Shown piece after piece: positions 1-5,682 of a DNA stretch of 6,346 bases (the stretch's first letter is position 1; every line of letters begins with the position of its first letter). Source of the DNA: Promethearchaeota archaeon (GTDB lineage Archaea; Asgardarchaeota; Lokiarchaeia; Sigyniarchaeales; SOKP01). A program made the position numbers and the translations under genes. The notes under the pieces were generated by a model. The model made no database searches. It was not told the DNA's origin and worked only from the letters and a program-made list of their open reading frames with translations. The stretch lies in the NCBI GenBank assembly GCA_030605895.1, contig JAUWHL010000290.1, positions 1 to 6,346 on the forward strand, written 5' to 3'.

Positions 1-482
1 TGAATTTCAATATTTATTTTTTTTATACCTTTTGAATCAGATAAAATTTTGGGAAATAAATTTTTTTCTCGGGTTTTTTTATGAGCTTCTAAAAGTTTAT
101 TTATAATTTTATAATCTAATTTCAGTCCAGGAATGACAGTATTTTGATTAAGAAAAGCATCTACTTCAAAATCTGCAATTCCATAGAATAATTTTTCATT
201 ATTAATAATATTGTAAATAGTTTCTATAATAGTTTTAATTAATGCTTCAGGATCTTCTCGAATAGAGTCATATTCCTTGGTTTCAAATGTATCTATTTGA
301 TCTTCTAACCCCTCTTCTTGATAAAATGCACCCCAACTAAATTCACTGAAAATAACACTCTCAGAATATAAATTATGGTAGGAATCAAAACTTAAAATGC
401 TTTTACTGCCACCCAGTTCGACACCTAATTTAGATCCAGAGGCTAGAATCGCGGAAGGAGGATTAAAAAATATGATTGGCAA
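1..482 (-). CDS. Unrecognised protein, 3' end beyond the window; TTG start or truncated 5' end
   Basis: An open frame on the minus strand runs from an in-frame TAA at 522-524 to the left edge, about 160 codons after the only usual start codon, TTG at 480-482. I see no ATG or GTG anywhere in frame. The composition looks coding: mixed polar and hydrophobic residues, many Glu, Asp and Lys, and no stop. The start region reads PIIFFNPPSAILASGSKLG, then a Glu/Asp-rich middle, a helix-like stretch (PEALIKTIIETIYNIINNEK), and FYGIADFEVDAFLNQN. I do not recognise the family, and I see no signal peptide or clear membrane segment. The TnpB element lies upstream of its 5' end, so either the gene really starts at TTG or an older, longer gene lost its 5' end. 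Joining the flanks across the proposed element does not extend the frame, because TAA and TAG codons lie between. Confidence 0.6.
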   Translation of the reverse strand, partial: MPIIFFNPPSAILASGSKLGVELGGSKSILSFDSYHNLYSESVIFSEFSWGAFYQEEGLEDQIDTFETKEYDSIREDPEALIKTIIETIYNIINNEKLFYGIADFEVDAFLNQNTVIPGLKLDYKIINKLLEAHKKTREKNLFPKILSDSKGIKKINIEI

Positions 483-553
483 ATATAAAACAACTCTATT
501 GTAAGTAAATTGACTTAAATCTTAAAACTACTTTTTAAAGTAATTCTAATAAT

Positions 554-582
554 TATAGTATATATTTTTTATATAAACTATA
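554..582. repeat. AT hairpin left of the tnpB element
   Basis: TATAGTATATA (554-564) can pair with TATATAAACTATA (570-582) if a two-base AA bulge is allowed, giving an 11-bp stem with a five-T loop. It lies between the start of the left-hand minus-strand gene and the ATTCATTTGAT motif at 591-601. It may be a remnant of a transposon end or only AT-rich intergenic sequence. Confidence 0.35.
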
Positions 583-590
583 TCTTTTGT

Positions 591-601
591 ATTCATTTGA
601 T
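591..601 (+). repeat. Left copy of ATTCATTT(T)GAT, candidate target/TAM of the tnpB element
   Basis: ATTCATTTGAT at 591-601 matches ATTCATTTTGAT at 1904-1915 apart from one extra T. The two copies flank tnpB. The motif ends in TTGAT, which is the target pentanucleotide and TnpB target-adjacent motif known for ISDra2. In IS200/IS605 elements this motif lies just outside the left end, which would put the first base of the element near 602. Confidence 0.35.
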
Positions 602-675
602 ATTATTATTGGAAAGATTAGTTATTTTGAACACTGTATTTTATTAAATAGTAATGGTTTTTCAATAATATTAAC

Positions 676-1884
676 GTGAAATTAACTGAAGTTATCCAAG
701 TAGAATATTCATTAGAATTTTCAAAGTTATGTCATTTAGCTAAAAATCTGTACAATTTAGCTAATTGGTATATCAGACAGGATTTCTTTAACCTTAATAA
801 TCTTTTAACCTATTATGATTTAGATTTCATTCTTAAAAACAAACAAGCTTACCGGAGTCTTCCCTCTCAAACATCACAACAAATCCTCAAATATGTAAAT
901 AGAAATTGGAAATCATACTTTAAAGGTCTCAAGGAGTATAGTCTTGATTTTATGAAATTTAAAAAAAGACCTAAAATTCCACGATATAAGAGGAAAAATG
1001 GGGAATTTATAGTAATCTTCACCAATCAGCAATGTAAGATAAAGGAAGGTTTTCTTTTTTTTCCGAAGAGAACGAATCTTAACCCTATAAAAACAAGAAT
1101 TACAGAGAGATTAAGAGAAGTAAGAATAATCCCTTTAGGTATAAAATATAAAATAGAAATCGTATATGAGAAAGAAGAGAAGGATTTAGGATTAAATAAA
1201 GAGCATATATTAAGCATTGATTTAGGATTGAATAATCTCATAACTGCTGTAAATAATAATGGATGTAAACCATTTATTATTAAAGGTGGGATGATAAAAT
1301 CTATAAATCAATATTATAACAAACAAATAACATATTACAGGAGTATTGAAAATAAGAAAGGCAATTTCATTGATACAAAACGAATTCAAAAACTCCATTT
1401 AACTCGAAATAATAGACTTACTACATTATTTCATCGAATCTCTAAGCACATAATTGGATATTGCACTTTACATAACATTGGAACAATTGTAATAGGTTAT
1501 AATCATGGTTGGAAGCACAAGATCAATATAGGAAAATGTAATAATCAGAAATTTGTACAAATCCCTTTCCTGAAATTAATAAAACAAATCGAATATAAAG
1601 CTCAATTGAAAGGAATTCATATCTTAACTGTCAATGAAAATCATACTTCTAAAACCTCATTTTTGGATAATGAACTGATTAGAAAACATGAAAAATATGC
1701 AGGAAAACGAATTTCTAGAGGATTGTTTAAAAACTCCAAAGGTATTCTACTCAATGCTGATGTAAATGGGGCATATAATATCATGAAGAAAGCATTCCCA
1801 AATGCCATTTCGGTTGATGGGATAGAGGCATTCGGACTGATGCCACAAATAATACAACAAAATATAGTTGATATTATTATTTGA
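676..1884 (+). CDS. tnpB: TnpB, RNA-guided endonuclease of IS200/IS605 family (no zinc ribbon)
   Basis: TnpB is the transposon-encoded ancestor of Cas12. It uses an omega RNA transcribed from the element's right end to cut DNA next to a short target-adjacent motif. The 402 residues match the usual length of about 400. The N-terminal RNA/DNA-binding half includes the typical stretches LPSQTSQQILKYVNRNWKS (62-80) and IVIFTNQQCKI (112-122). The RuvC domain follows: motif I LSIDLGLNNL with D182, motif II around VNENHTSK with E321, and motif III NADVNGAYNI with D362. All three catalytic acids are present, so nuclease activity is plausible and this is not a dead TldR-like derivative. The CxxC...CxxC zinc ribbon normally between motifs II and III is replaced by SFLDNELIRKHEKYAGKRIS, a known cysteine-free TnpB variant as I recall the family. 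The start is GTG at 676; I see no clear ribosome binding site. Confidence 0.93.
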   Translation: MKLTEVIQVEYSLEFSKLCHLAKNLYNLANWYIRQDFFNLNNLLTYYDLDFILKNKQAYRSLPSQTSQQILKYVNRNWKSYFKGLKEYSLDFMKFKKRPKIPRYKRKNGEFIVIFTNQQCKIKEGFLFFPKRTNLNPIKTRITERLREVRIIPLGIKYKIEIVYEKEEKDLGLNKEHILSIDLGLNNLITAVNNNGCKPFIIKGGMIKSINQYYNKQITYYRSIENKKGNFIDTKRIQKLHLTRNNRLTTLFHRISKHIIGYCTLHNIGTIVIGYNHGWKHKINIGKCNNQKFVQIPFLKLIKQIEYKAQLKGIHILTVNENHTSKTSFLDNELIRKHEKYAGKRISRGLFKNSKGILLNADVNGAYNIMKKAFPNAISVDGIEAFGLMPQIIQQNIVDIII

Positions 1885-1906
1885 AATAAAATGATATAGT
1901 TTTATT
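1885..1906. repeat. Hairpin directly after the tnpB stop, candidate right-end structure
   Basis: AATAAAA (1885-1891) is perfectly complementary to TTTTATT (1900-1906), with an eight-base TGATATAG loop whose outer T and G could wobble-pair. It begins at the base after the tnpB TGA and is followed by CATTTTGAT. This matches the hairpin-then-cleavage-site order of IS605 right ends. It could also serve as a weak terminator for tnpB. AT-only stems arise easily in such DNA. Confidence 0.4.
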
Positions 1907-1915
1907 CATTTTGAT
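1904..1915 (+). repeat. Right copy of ATTCATTT(T)GAT
   Basis: ATTCATTTTGAT at 1904-1915 overlaps the arm of the hairpin at 1885-1906 and repeats the motif at 591-601 with one added T. If the element ends here, it would be the right cleavage site, and the bases after 1915 would be host DNA and the omega RNA guide. Confidence 0.35.
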
Positions 1916-1958
1916 GGTCTAATTAGTGAAATAAGGAGAGATTTTACAACTTAAATTT

Positions 1959-3482
1959 TCAATTTTTAAATTTAGGATTTAAATTTTTACGATATTCAGC
2001 ATAACGACATAAAATACTAAGACATTTAGTTATATCATCCCACATACTAAAAATAGGGATATCATGTTCTATGAATTTTTGCATCCAAGGATATCTATAA
2101 GGATATGGTCCAGCAAAAAACACTGGTATTGAATACTTTTTCATTAATCTTTTTATAGATTTTAGAACAATTTTTTCGAATATGTCTTTCATATTTTTCA
2201 TGTTTTCATCAAGTTTCATACCCGATTTTTCAATAACATTCATAATATCATCAAAATCATAAACACCAAACACTATAACCGCATCGACTTCATGAGATTT
2301 CATTAACAATTTTGGGAATTTTATAAACATATTCATAAAGTTCTCGTGAAAAGTAATATCAATAGGATTCACTGAGCTTGCTGTTTTAGGAATATCTTTT
2401 TTAAATTCTAATTGTAATTCTGTTGAAAATTCTGGTATTTCTAATCCATACAATTCAGCAGATTTAGTCATCATAGCACCAGGACCTCCTGAATCAGTTA
2501 TAATTCCTATTCGATTCCCTTTTGGAAAGACTTTATATGATTGCGCTTGTGATAAAGTTCTAAGATAATATAAGAAATCTTTAATGGAATTAGTAGAAAT
2601 TATGCCTGTTTCTTTAAATACTGCTTCATAAATTTTATTATCCGCACTAATTGATCCTGTATGACTCATTATAGATCTTGCCGCTGCTTGTGTACCCCCA
2701 GCATAAATTGCAACTATAGGCTTGTAAGGGGTAGTAGCTTTCGCTAATTTAATAAATTCTTTTCCCTGTTTGATTTCTTCAATATAAAGCCCAATTACTT
2801 CAGTAAGATGATCATCTTTAAAATATCTTAATACATCTACTAAATCTATATTTCTTTCATTCCCTACGGATATAGATTTTCCTATTTTAATTCCTAGATC
2901 ATTTGTATAAAAAGCAGTTTGAGCTGCAACAGTACCAGATTGACTAATAATCGAAATATTTCCACGTTTATGCGGGAGATAAATCCAAAAAGTGTTAAAA
3001 TAAGCGTCTCTTTTATCAGGATAACCATACCATCCATTATATACCCCTAGACAGTTAGGACCAATGAATCTCATATCATATTTCTTAGCTATTTTGTCAA
3101 TTTGTTTAGATAGTTCTTTTCCCTCAGATCCCGTCTCTCGAAAGCCACCTGATGTAATGATTAAATGTTTTACACCTTTTTGACCACATTCTTCCATAAC
3201 TTGAGGTACGATTCTTGTTGGTAATATGATAAATGCTAGATCTGGTATTATTGGGATATCGAATATAGACTGATAAGCTTGAATTCCTTGAACTTTTTCC
3301 AATCTTGGATGTACAGGGAATATATTTCCATTAAATCCACCTCCAGCAATAATATTTCGTAGTTGCATTGAGCCCATTGTTGTCATGAGATTATTATTTG
3401 CACCAAAAACACAAATACTTCTAGGATTTAAAATTTCTTCAATAAAATTCTCATTAGATAGCTCTATATTATTTTCACTCAT
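1959..3482 (-). CDS. ADP-forming acyl-CoA synthetase (acetate-CoA ligase type), alpha subunit
   Basis: In this family the alpha and beta subunits interconvert an acyl-CoA, ADP and phosphate with the free acid, CoA and ATP, which makes ATP at the end of archaeal acid-forming fermentation. The 507 residues hold the alpha-subunit domains. A CoA-binding Rossmann domain (about 10-145) includes SICVFGANNN and IGPNCLG (140-146). The succinyl-CoA-ligase-like flavodoxin domain (about 172-310) includes SQSGTVA (180-186), E235 in YIEEIKQG, and the swinging phosphohistidine motif SHTGS with H274. A further flavodoxin-like domain (about 320-495) carries ITDSGGPGAM (328-337). The ATP-grasp beta part is absent here and must be encoded elsewhere, because the length is that of alpha alone. 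The acyl substrate cannot be read from sequence. The ATG at 3480-3482 is the only sensible start. The gene ends 75 bp from the convergent tnpB. Confidence 0.92.
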   Translation of the reverse strand: MSENNIELSNENFIEEILNPRSICVFGANNNLMTTMGSMQLRNIIAGGGFNGNIFPVHPRLEKVQGIQAYQSIFDIPIIPDLAFIILPTRIVPQVMEECGQKGVKHLIITSGGFRETGSEGKELSKQIDKIAKKYDMRFIGPNCLGVYNGWYGYPDKRDAYFNTFWIYLPHKRGNISIISQSGTVAAQTAFYTNDLGIKIGKSISVGNERNIDLVDVLRYFKDDHLTEVIGLYIEEIKQGKEFIKLAKATTPYKPIVAIYAGGTQAAARSIMSHTGSISADNKIYEAVFKETGIISTNSIKDFLYYLRTLSQAQSYKVFPKGNRIGIITDSGGPGAMMTKSAELYGLEIPEFSTELQLEFKKDIPKTASSVNPIDITFHENFMNMFIKFPKLLMKSHEVDAVIVFGVYDFDDIMNVIEKSGMKLDENMKNMKDIFEKIVLKSIKRLMKKYSIPVFFAGPYPYRYPWMQKFIEHDIPIFSMWDDITKCLSILCRYAEYRKNLNPKFKN

Positions 3483-3494
3483 AATGTTTTTGAA

Positions 3495-3503
3495 ATTTAA
3501 ATA
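3495..3503 (-). promoter_or_regulatory. Possible TATA box for the acyl-CoA synthetase gene
   Basis: The minus strand reads TATTTAAAT here, just after the T-tract. Its centre is only about 17 nt from the ATG at 3482, too close for the usual spacing of about 25 nt to a start site at or before the ATG. It is either a chance AT match or not the working box. Confidence 0.2.
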
Positions 3504-3507
3504 CTAC

Positions 3508-3526
3508 AAAAGAAAATAAAAAAAAC
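3508..3526 (-). terminator. T-tract behind the winged-helix gene
   Basis: On the minus strand this stretch reads as T-runs broken by single A, C or G bases, 34 to 52 bases past the stop codon of the winged-helix gene and ahead of the acyl-CoA synthetase gene. Archaeal termination commonly needs only such a T-rich tract. It suggests that the synthetase gene is not simply read through from upstream. Confidence 0.45.
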
Positions 3527-3559
3527 AATAAGAGTTTTACGACTAGATGATTTCTAAAA

Positions 3560-3772
3560 TTATAGGTCTCTTATTAACTCGATTTCAGCAGAAAATCCAG
3601 GTATTACTCCTTCATAATCAACAATCGTCTTTTCTTTTAATTTTTTTAAAATCAGTCTTAATCCTTCAAATTCATCTTGACACAATGTTTGCAATTCCTT
3701 GTAATTGAGTTTACCCTCATTTTCTTTTAATTTTTCAATCACAAATTTTTCTTCTTGAGTCAATTCTGACAT
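3560..3772 (-). CDS. Small winged-helix (wHTH) protein, probable DNA-binding regulator
   Basis: The 70 residues fit a minimal winged helix-turn-helix fold. Helix 1 is about 4-18 (LTQEEKFVIEKLKEN), helix 2 about 23-31 (NYKELQTLC), the recognition-type helix 3 about 34-47 (EFEGLRLILKKLKE), and a beta wing covers 48-67 (VDYEGVIPGFSAEIEL). I infer DNA binding from the fold pattern; I cannot name a family or target. There is no sensor domain and no transmembrane segment. The gene starts 42 bp after the dut stop on the same strand. It also has its own well-placed TATA-like box 25 nt before the ATG, so it may be transcribed alone as a leaderless message. Confidence 0.75.
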   Translation of the reverse strand: MSELTQEEKFVIEKLKENEGKLNYKELQTLCQDEFEGLRLILKKLKEKTIVDYEGVIPGFSAEIELIRDL

Positions 3773-3791
3773 ATTATTATTTATCTCTTCA

Positions 3792-3801
3792 TAATTTAAA
3801 A
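3792..3801 (-). promoter_or_regulatory. TATA box of the winged-helix gene
   Basis: The minus strand reads TTTTAAATTA, with its centre about 25 nt before the A of the ATG at 3772. This is the spacing expected when transcription starts at or next to the start codon. No ribosome binding site is visible between the box and the ATG, which agrees with a leaderless transcript. Confidence 0.5.
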
Positions 3802-3814
3802 CAATTATTATAGT

Positions 3815-4339
3815 TCAACTTTTACCTGTGCTCCCAAATCCTCCTTTTCCACGTTCAGATTCTGTCAAGTTATCAGTTTCGGTAAATTTATAATTATACA
3901 TTTTGGATAAAATAATTTGACAAATTCTTTCGCCTTTCTTTAATGTAACTTCTTTATTAGAAAGATTAACAACAATTGCCATCCACTCATTTCGGTATCC
4001 CGCATCAATCGTACCAGGAGAATTCACAATAGACAAACCATCCCATAAAGCTAATCCACTTCGAGGAACCACTTTAAAATAATAACCTTCTGGTATAGCC
4101 GTTGAAAATCCTAATGGACAGCCTATTCTCTCAAGTGGTTGTAGTGTATAAGTATCTGAATCAATTTCAATTAATTCTTTTTTATTATTCTCATGAACAA
4201 TCTTTTTAAAACCAATAATCCGCGCATCAGCACCGGCATCTCCTAATTTTGATGGTTGAGGGACAATAGAATCCTTTCTCAATTTCTTTAAAGGAATTGA
4301 AATTATTTCCTTATTAATATTACCGCTCATATTTATCAT
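3815..4339 (-). CDS. dut: dUTP diphosphatase (trimeric dUTPase family)
   Basis: dUTPase hydrolyses dUTP to dUMP and diphosphate, which keeps uracil out of DNA and supplies dUMP for thymidylate synthesis. All five conserved motifs are visible in the 174 residues: motif I near GDAGADARI (33-41), motif II PRSGLA (92-97), motif III GTIDAGYRNEW (109-119) with the catalytic Asp D112, motif IV KGERICQIIL (135-144), and the glycine-rich C-terminal motif V RGKGGFGSTG (163-172) that closes over the active site. About 20 extra residues (44-63, rich in Lys, Glu and Asp) separate motif I from the rest; compact bacterial enzymes lack this. The intact motif III points to dUTPase rather than plain dCTP deaminase. 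The start may be Met1 or Met4 (4328-4330); neither has a ribosome binding site. Confidence 0.93.
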   Translation of the reverse strand: MINMSGNINKEIISIPLKKLRKDSIVPQPSKLGDAGADARIIGFKKIVHENNKKELIEIDSDTYTLQPLERIGCPLGFSTAIPEGYYFKVVPRSGLALWDGLSIVNSPGTIDAGYRNEWMAIVVNLSNKEVTLKKGERICQIILSKMYNYKFTETDNLTESERGKGGFGSTGKS

Positions 4340-4342
4340 TTT

Positions 4343-4354
4343 AAATTATATTTA
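4343..4354 (-). promoter_or_regulatory. Candidate TATA box of dut
   Basis: The minus strand reads TAAATATAATTT immediately upstream of dut. The centre is about 10 nt from Met1 and 19 nt from Met4, so it slightly favours the later start but does not give ideal spacing for either. Confidence 0.25.
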
Positions 4355-4415
4355 GTCTTAAAAAATAATTTTTATTAAACAATAGATATTCTGTTAAATA
4401 TCAATATTTCTATCG

Positions 4416-4880
4416 GTGAAAAAATTGATTATTATCGACAGATACGACCCTAGAATGGATAAAGAGGCGCTAAAAGAAATTTTTACAGAATTTATTTCTA
4501 ATAAATCTTATTTCTTCTCTCATTGGGAAAAATTCGAGGAAGAGTTAAATCGGAGAACTCTTGACCTTCAATATAGAAACTCAATGGTTTTAGCAAAAGA
4601 AGATGGAAAAGTCTTAGGTTTTGGAACTTATACACAATTTAAGGACTATTTAGGAAATGATAGAGTATTAATCCATCAAGTTTTAACAAGAAAGAAAGAT
4701 TCTTTTAAACTAGGAATTGAAGAAAAGATTATCCGAGAACTACAACTATACATTAAAAGATCATTAAAAATTGATAAAGTCTATTTTATTTGTCCTGACT
4801 CTGATGGGGCCTCAAGAAGTCTTTTCCTAAAGCTTGGAGTAAAGAAATCGCGATACATCTGGTATGAAAATGAAATGTAA
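4416..4880 (+). CDS. GNAT-like N-acetyltransferase, substrate unknown
   Basis: The 154 residues follow the GNAT (acetyl-CoA-dependent acyltransferase) pattern. Helices come first (about 14-53), then a beta hairpin, SMVLAKEDGKVLGFGTYTQF (56-75), a core strand RVLIHQVL (83-90), and a motif-A-like region RKKDSFKLGIEEKII (92-106). In that region the usual Q/R-x-x-G-x-G/A loop for the CoA pyrophosphate is weak, with only one Gly. A strand KVYFICP (121-127) and the common C-terminal FLKLGVKKSRYIWYE (137-151) follow. The weak loop means that CoA binding is not assured. The start is GTG at 4416. The gene is divergent from dut, with a 76-bp shared upstream region, and is followed after 43 bp by the TPR gene on the same strand. 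Its role is unknown. Confidence 0.7.
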   Translation: MKKLIIIDRYDPRMDKEALKEIFTEFISNKSYFFSHWEKFEEELNRRTLDLQYRNSMVLAKEDGKVLGFGTYTQFKDYLGNDRVLIHQVLTRKKDSFKLGIEEKIIRELQLYIKRSLKIDKVYFICPDSDGASRSLFLKLGVKKSRYIWYENEM

Positions 4881-4923
4881 TTACAATTCTCTTCTTTTCT
4901 TAAATAATATGTGAAGGTATTTT

Positions 4924-5451
4924 ATGAAAAATTCAAAAACTACTAAGATTCTTCTTGAGGAAGTAAGAAGTTTAAAAAGCCAAGAAAATTATGAAGAAGC
5001 TCTAAAAATTTTAGAAGATTTATATGAAAATTACCCAAATTCTGAAGAAATTAAAAAAATATTAATTAACACATTATTTGATTATGGAGGATATCTTAAT
5101 GATTATTATACAATGGAATTTGAAAAAGCTAAACAATCATTTGAGAAAATTACCATCCTAAGTCCAAAAAATTATAGAGCATATTATAATTTAGGTATTG
5201 CTTATTTTAACTTGGGTCAAATGGATAATGCTAAGAACTCTTATGAGAAAGCACTAACAATTAAGCCAGATTATAAGTATTGTCTCTATAATCTAGGATT
5301 AATTTATGAAGATTTAGAACAATATGAAGAAGCATTAACTTATTATGAGCAAGCCTTAGAAATTGACTCGAATTTTACCTATGCAATAACAGCACGATCG
5401 CAAGTAAGGCAGAAATTGGATGATTTAAAACATAAGAATATGAGTAATTAA
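4924..5451 (+). CDS. Tetratricopeptide-repeat protein
   Basis: TPRs are helix-pair repeats that form a curved scaffold for protein binding. Four units can be seen in the 175 residues: about 5-38 (QENYEEALKILEDLYENYPN), a degenerate unit with extra residues at about 43-82 (FEKAKQSFEKITILSPKN), a canonical one at 83-116 (AYYNLGIAYFNLGQMDNAKNSYEKALTIKPD) and another at 117-150 (CLYNLGLIYEDLEQYEEALTYYEQALEID). A charged helical tail ends the protein. There is no signal peptide, membrane segment or catalytic domain, so a cytosolic adaptor is likely; the partner is unknown. AAGGT lies about five bases before the ATG and may act as a weak ribosome binding site. The gene follows the GNAT-like gene by 43 bp and may be co-transcribed with it. 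It ends 20 bp from the convergent membrane-protein gene. Confidence 0.88.
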   Translation: MKNSKTTKILLEEVRSLKSQENYEEALKILEDLYENYPNSEEIKKILINTLFDYGGYLNDYYTMEFEKAKQSFEKITILSPKNYRAYYNLGIAYFNLGQMDNAKNSYEKALTIKPDYKYCLYNLGLIYEDLEQYEEALTYYEQALEIDSNFTYAITARSQVRQKLDDLKHKNMSN

Positions 5452-5471
5452 TTATAAAATTCATAAAAAAC

Positions 5472-5603
5472 CTAATCTGCTATTAATTTCCTATGTATCG
5501 AATAGCATATTATAACAACAATTAATGCAATTAATCCACCAATAATGTACTGAATGGCTGTTAAATCTGAAAAAAAGTCTAAGATATCAAATGATTGAAA
5601 CAT
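5472..5603 (-). CDS. 43-residue single-pass membrane protein
   Basis: ATG at 5601-5603 opens a short frame ending with TAG at 5472-5474. The product is an acidic N-terminus (MFQSFDILDFFSDLTA), one hydrophobic helix at about 17-36 (IQYIIGGLIALIVVIICYSI), and a short basic tail, HRKLIAD. By the positive-inside rule the tail would be cytosolic and the N-terminus outside. Three things argue that it is a real gene: AAAGGGG at 5609-5615, five bases before the ATG; a TATA-like box about 60 nt upstream; and the well-formed transmembrane pattern in what would otherwise be a gap of about 270 bp. I do not recognise a family. It could be a small subunit or regulator of a membrane complex, but nothing nearby names the partner. 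Confidence 0.65.
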   Translation of the reverse strand: MFQSFDILDFFSDLTAIQYIIGGLIALIVVIICYSIHRKLIAD

Positions 5604-5608
5604 ACTTG

Positions 5609-5615
5609 CCCCTTT
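5609..5615 (-). promoter_or_regulatory. Ribosome binding site of the small membrane protein
   Basis: The minus strand reads AAAGGGG, then five bases, then ATG. It is the strongest Shine-Dalgarno-like site in the window and helps to fix the start of the 43-residue frame. Confidence 0.5.
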
Positions 5616-5662
5616 CTTGAAATTATTAAAATCTAAATAGAATTTGTAATATTAAAATTTAA

Positions 5663-5670
5663 CTATAAAT
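5663..5670 (-). promoter_or_regulatory. Candidate TATA box of the small membrane protein gene
   Basis: The minus strand reads ATTTATAG, with TTTATA at 5664-5669. A start site about 26 nt downstream would fall near 5641 and give a leader of nearly 40 nt, enough to hold the ribosome binding site at 5609-5615. Confidence 0.4.
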
Positions 5671-5682
5671 GGTATTTGAAGC

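Larger units (their letters stand above)
602..1915 (+). mobile_element. IS200/IS605-superfamily, IS1341-type tnpB-only element (ends tentative)
   Basis: The element is defined by an intact tnpB with no Y1 (HUH) tnpA beside it, as in IS1341-type insertions that must be mobilised in trans. The suggested ends rest on three observations: a TTGAT at 597-601, a matching TTGAT at 1911-1915, and a hairpin at 1885-1906 directly after the tnpB stop, which is where IS605 right ends carry their subterminal hairpin. There are about 74 bp between the tnpB start and the proposed left end. A weak hairpin at 637-650 (TATTT/AAATA) is the only left-end structure I can see. No target duplication is expected, because this family inserts by single-strand transfer. 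The presence of the element is firm, the borders are not. Confidence 0.5.
1780..1915 (+). ncRNA. Candidate omega RNA region at the tnpB 3' end
   Basis: In characterised TnpB systems the guide RNA overlaps the 3' end of tnpB and stops at the element's right end, with the guide copied from DNA just beyond. By position that RNA would cover roughly the last 100 bases of tnpB and the 31 bases after its stop, and its guide would begin near 1916 (GGTCTAATTAGTG). The only structure I can point to is the hairpin at 1885-1906. The 5' limit given here is a guess from the family. Confidence 0.25.

Noticed and set aside
546..596. Minus-strand ATG with 16 codons (MNTKDIVYIKNIYYNY) as a possible N-terminus of the left-hand gene
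   Set aside because: It ends at TAG and is followed by more stops before the Met-less frame begins; a link would need at least one frameshift plus loss of sequence.
482..676. A Y1 (HUH) tnpA next to tnpB
   Set aside because: No frame here reaches useful length, and no HUH or catalytic Tyr context is seen; the element appears to be tnpB-only.
1026..1241. 71-codon minus-strand frame inside tnpB
   Set aside because: It lies wholly antisense to a well-supported tnpB, has low-complexity hydrophobic and Ser-rich composition, and matches no family I know.
676..1884. TnpB as a catalytically dead TldR-type regulator
   Set aside because: All three RuvC acids (D182, E321, D362) are in place, whereas TldR proteins have lost them.
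5521..5536. ATTAATGCAATTAAT inverted repeat as an operator
   Set aside because: It lies inside the transmembrane-helix codons of the small membrane protein; Ile, Ala and Leu codons in AT-rich DNA give such patterns by chance.
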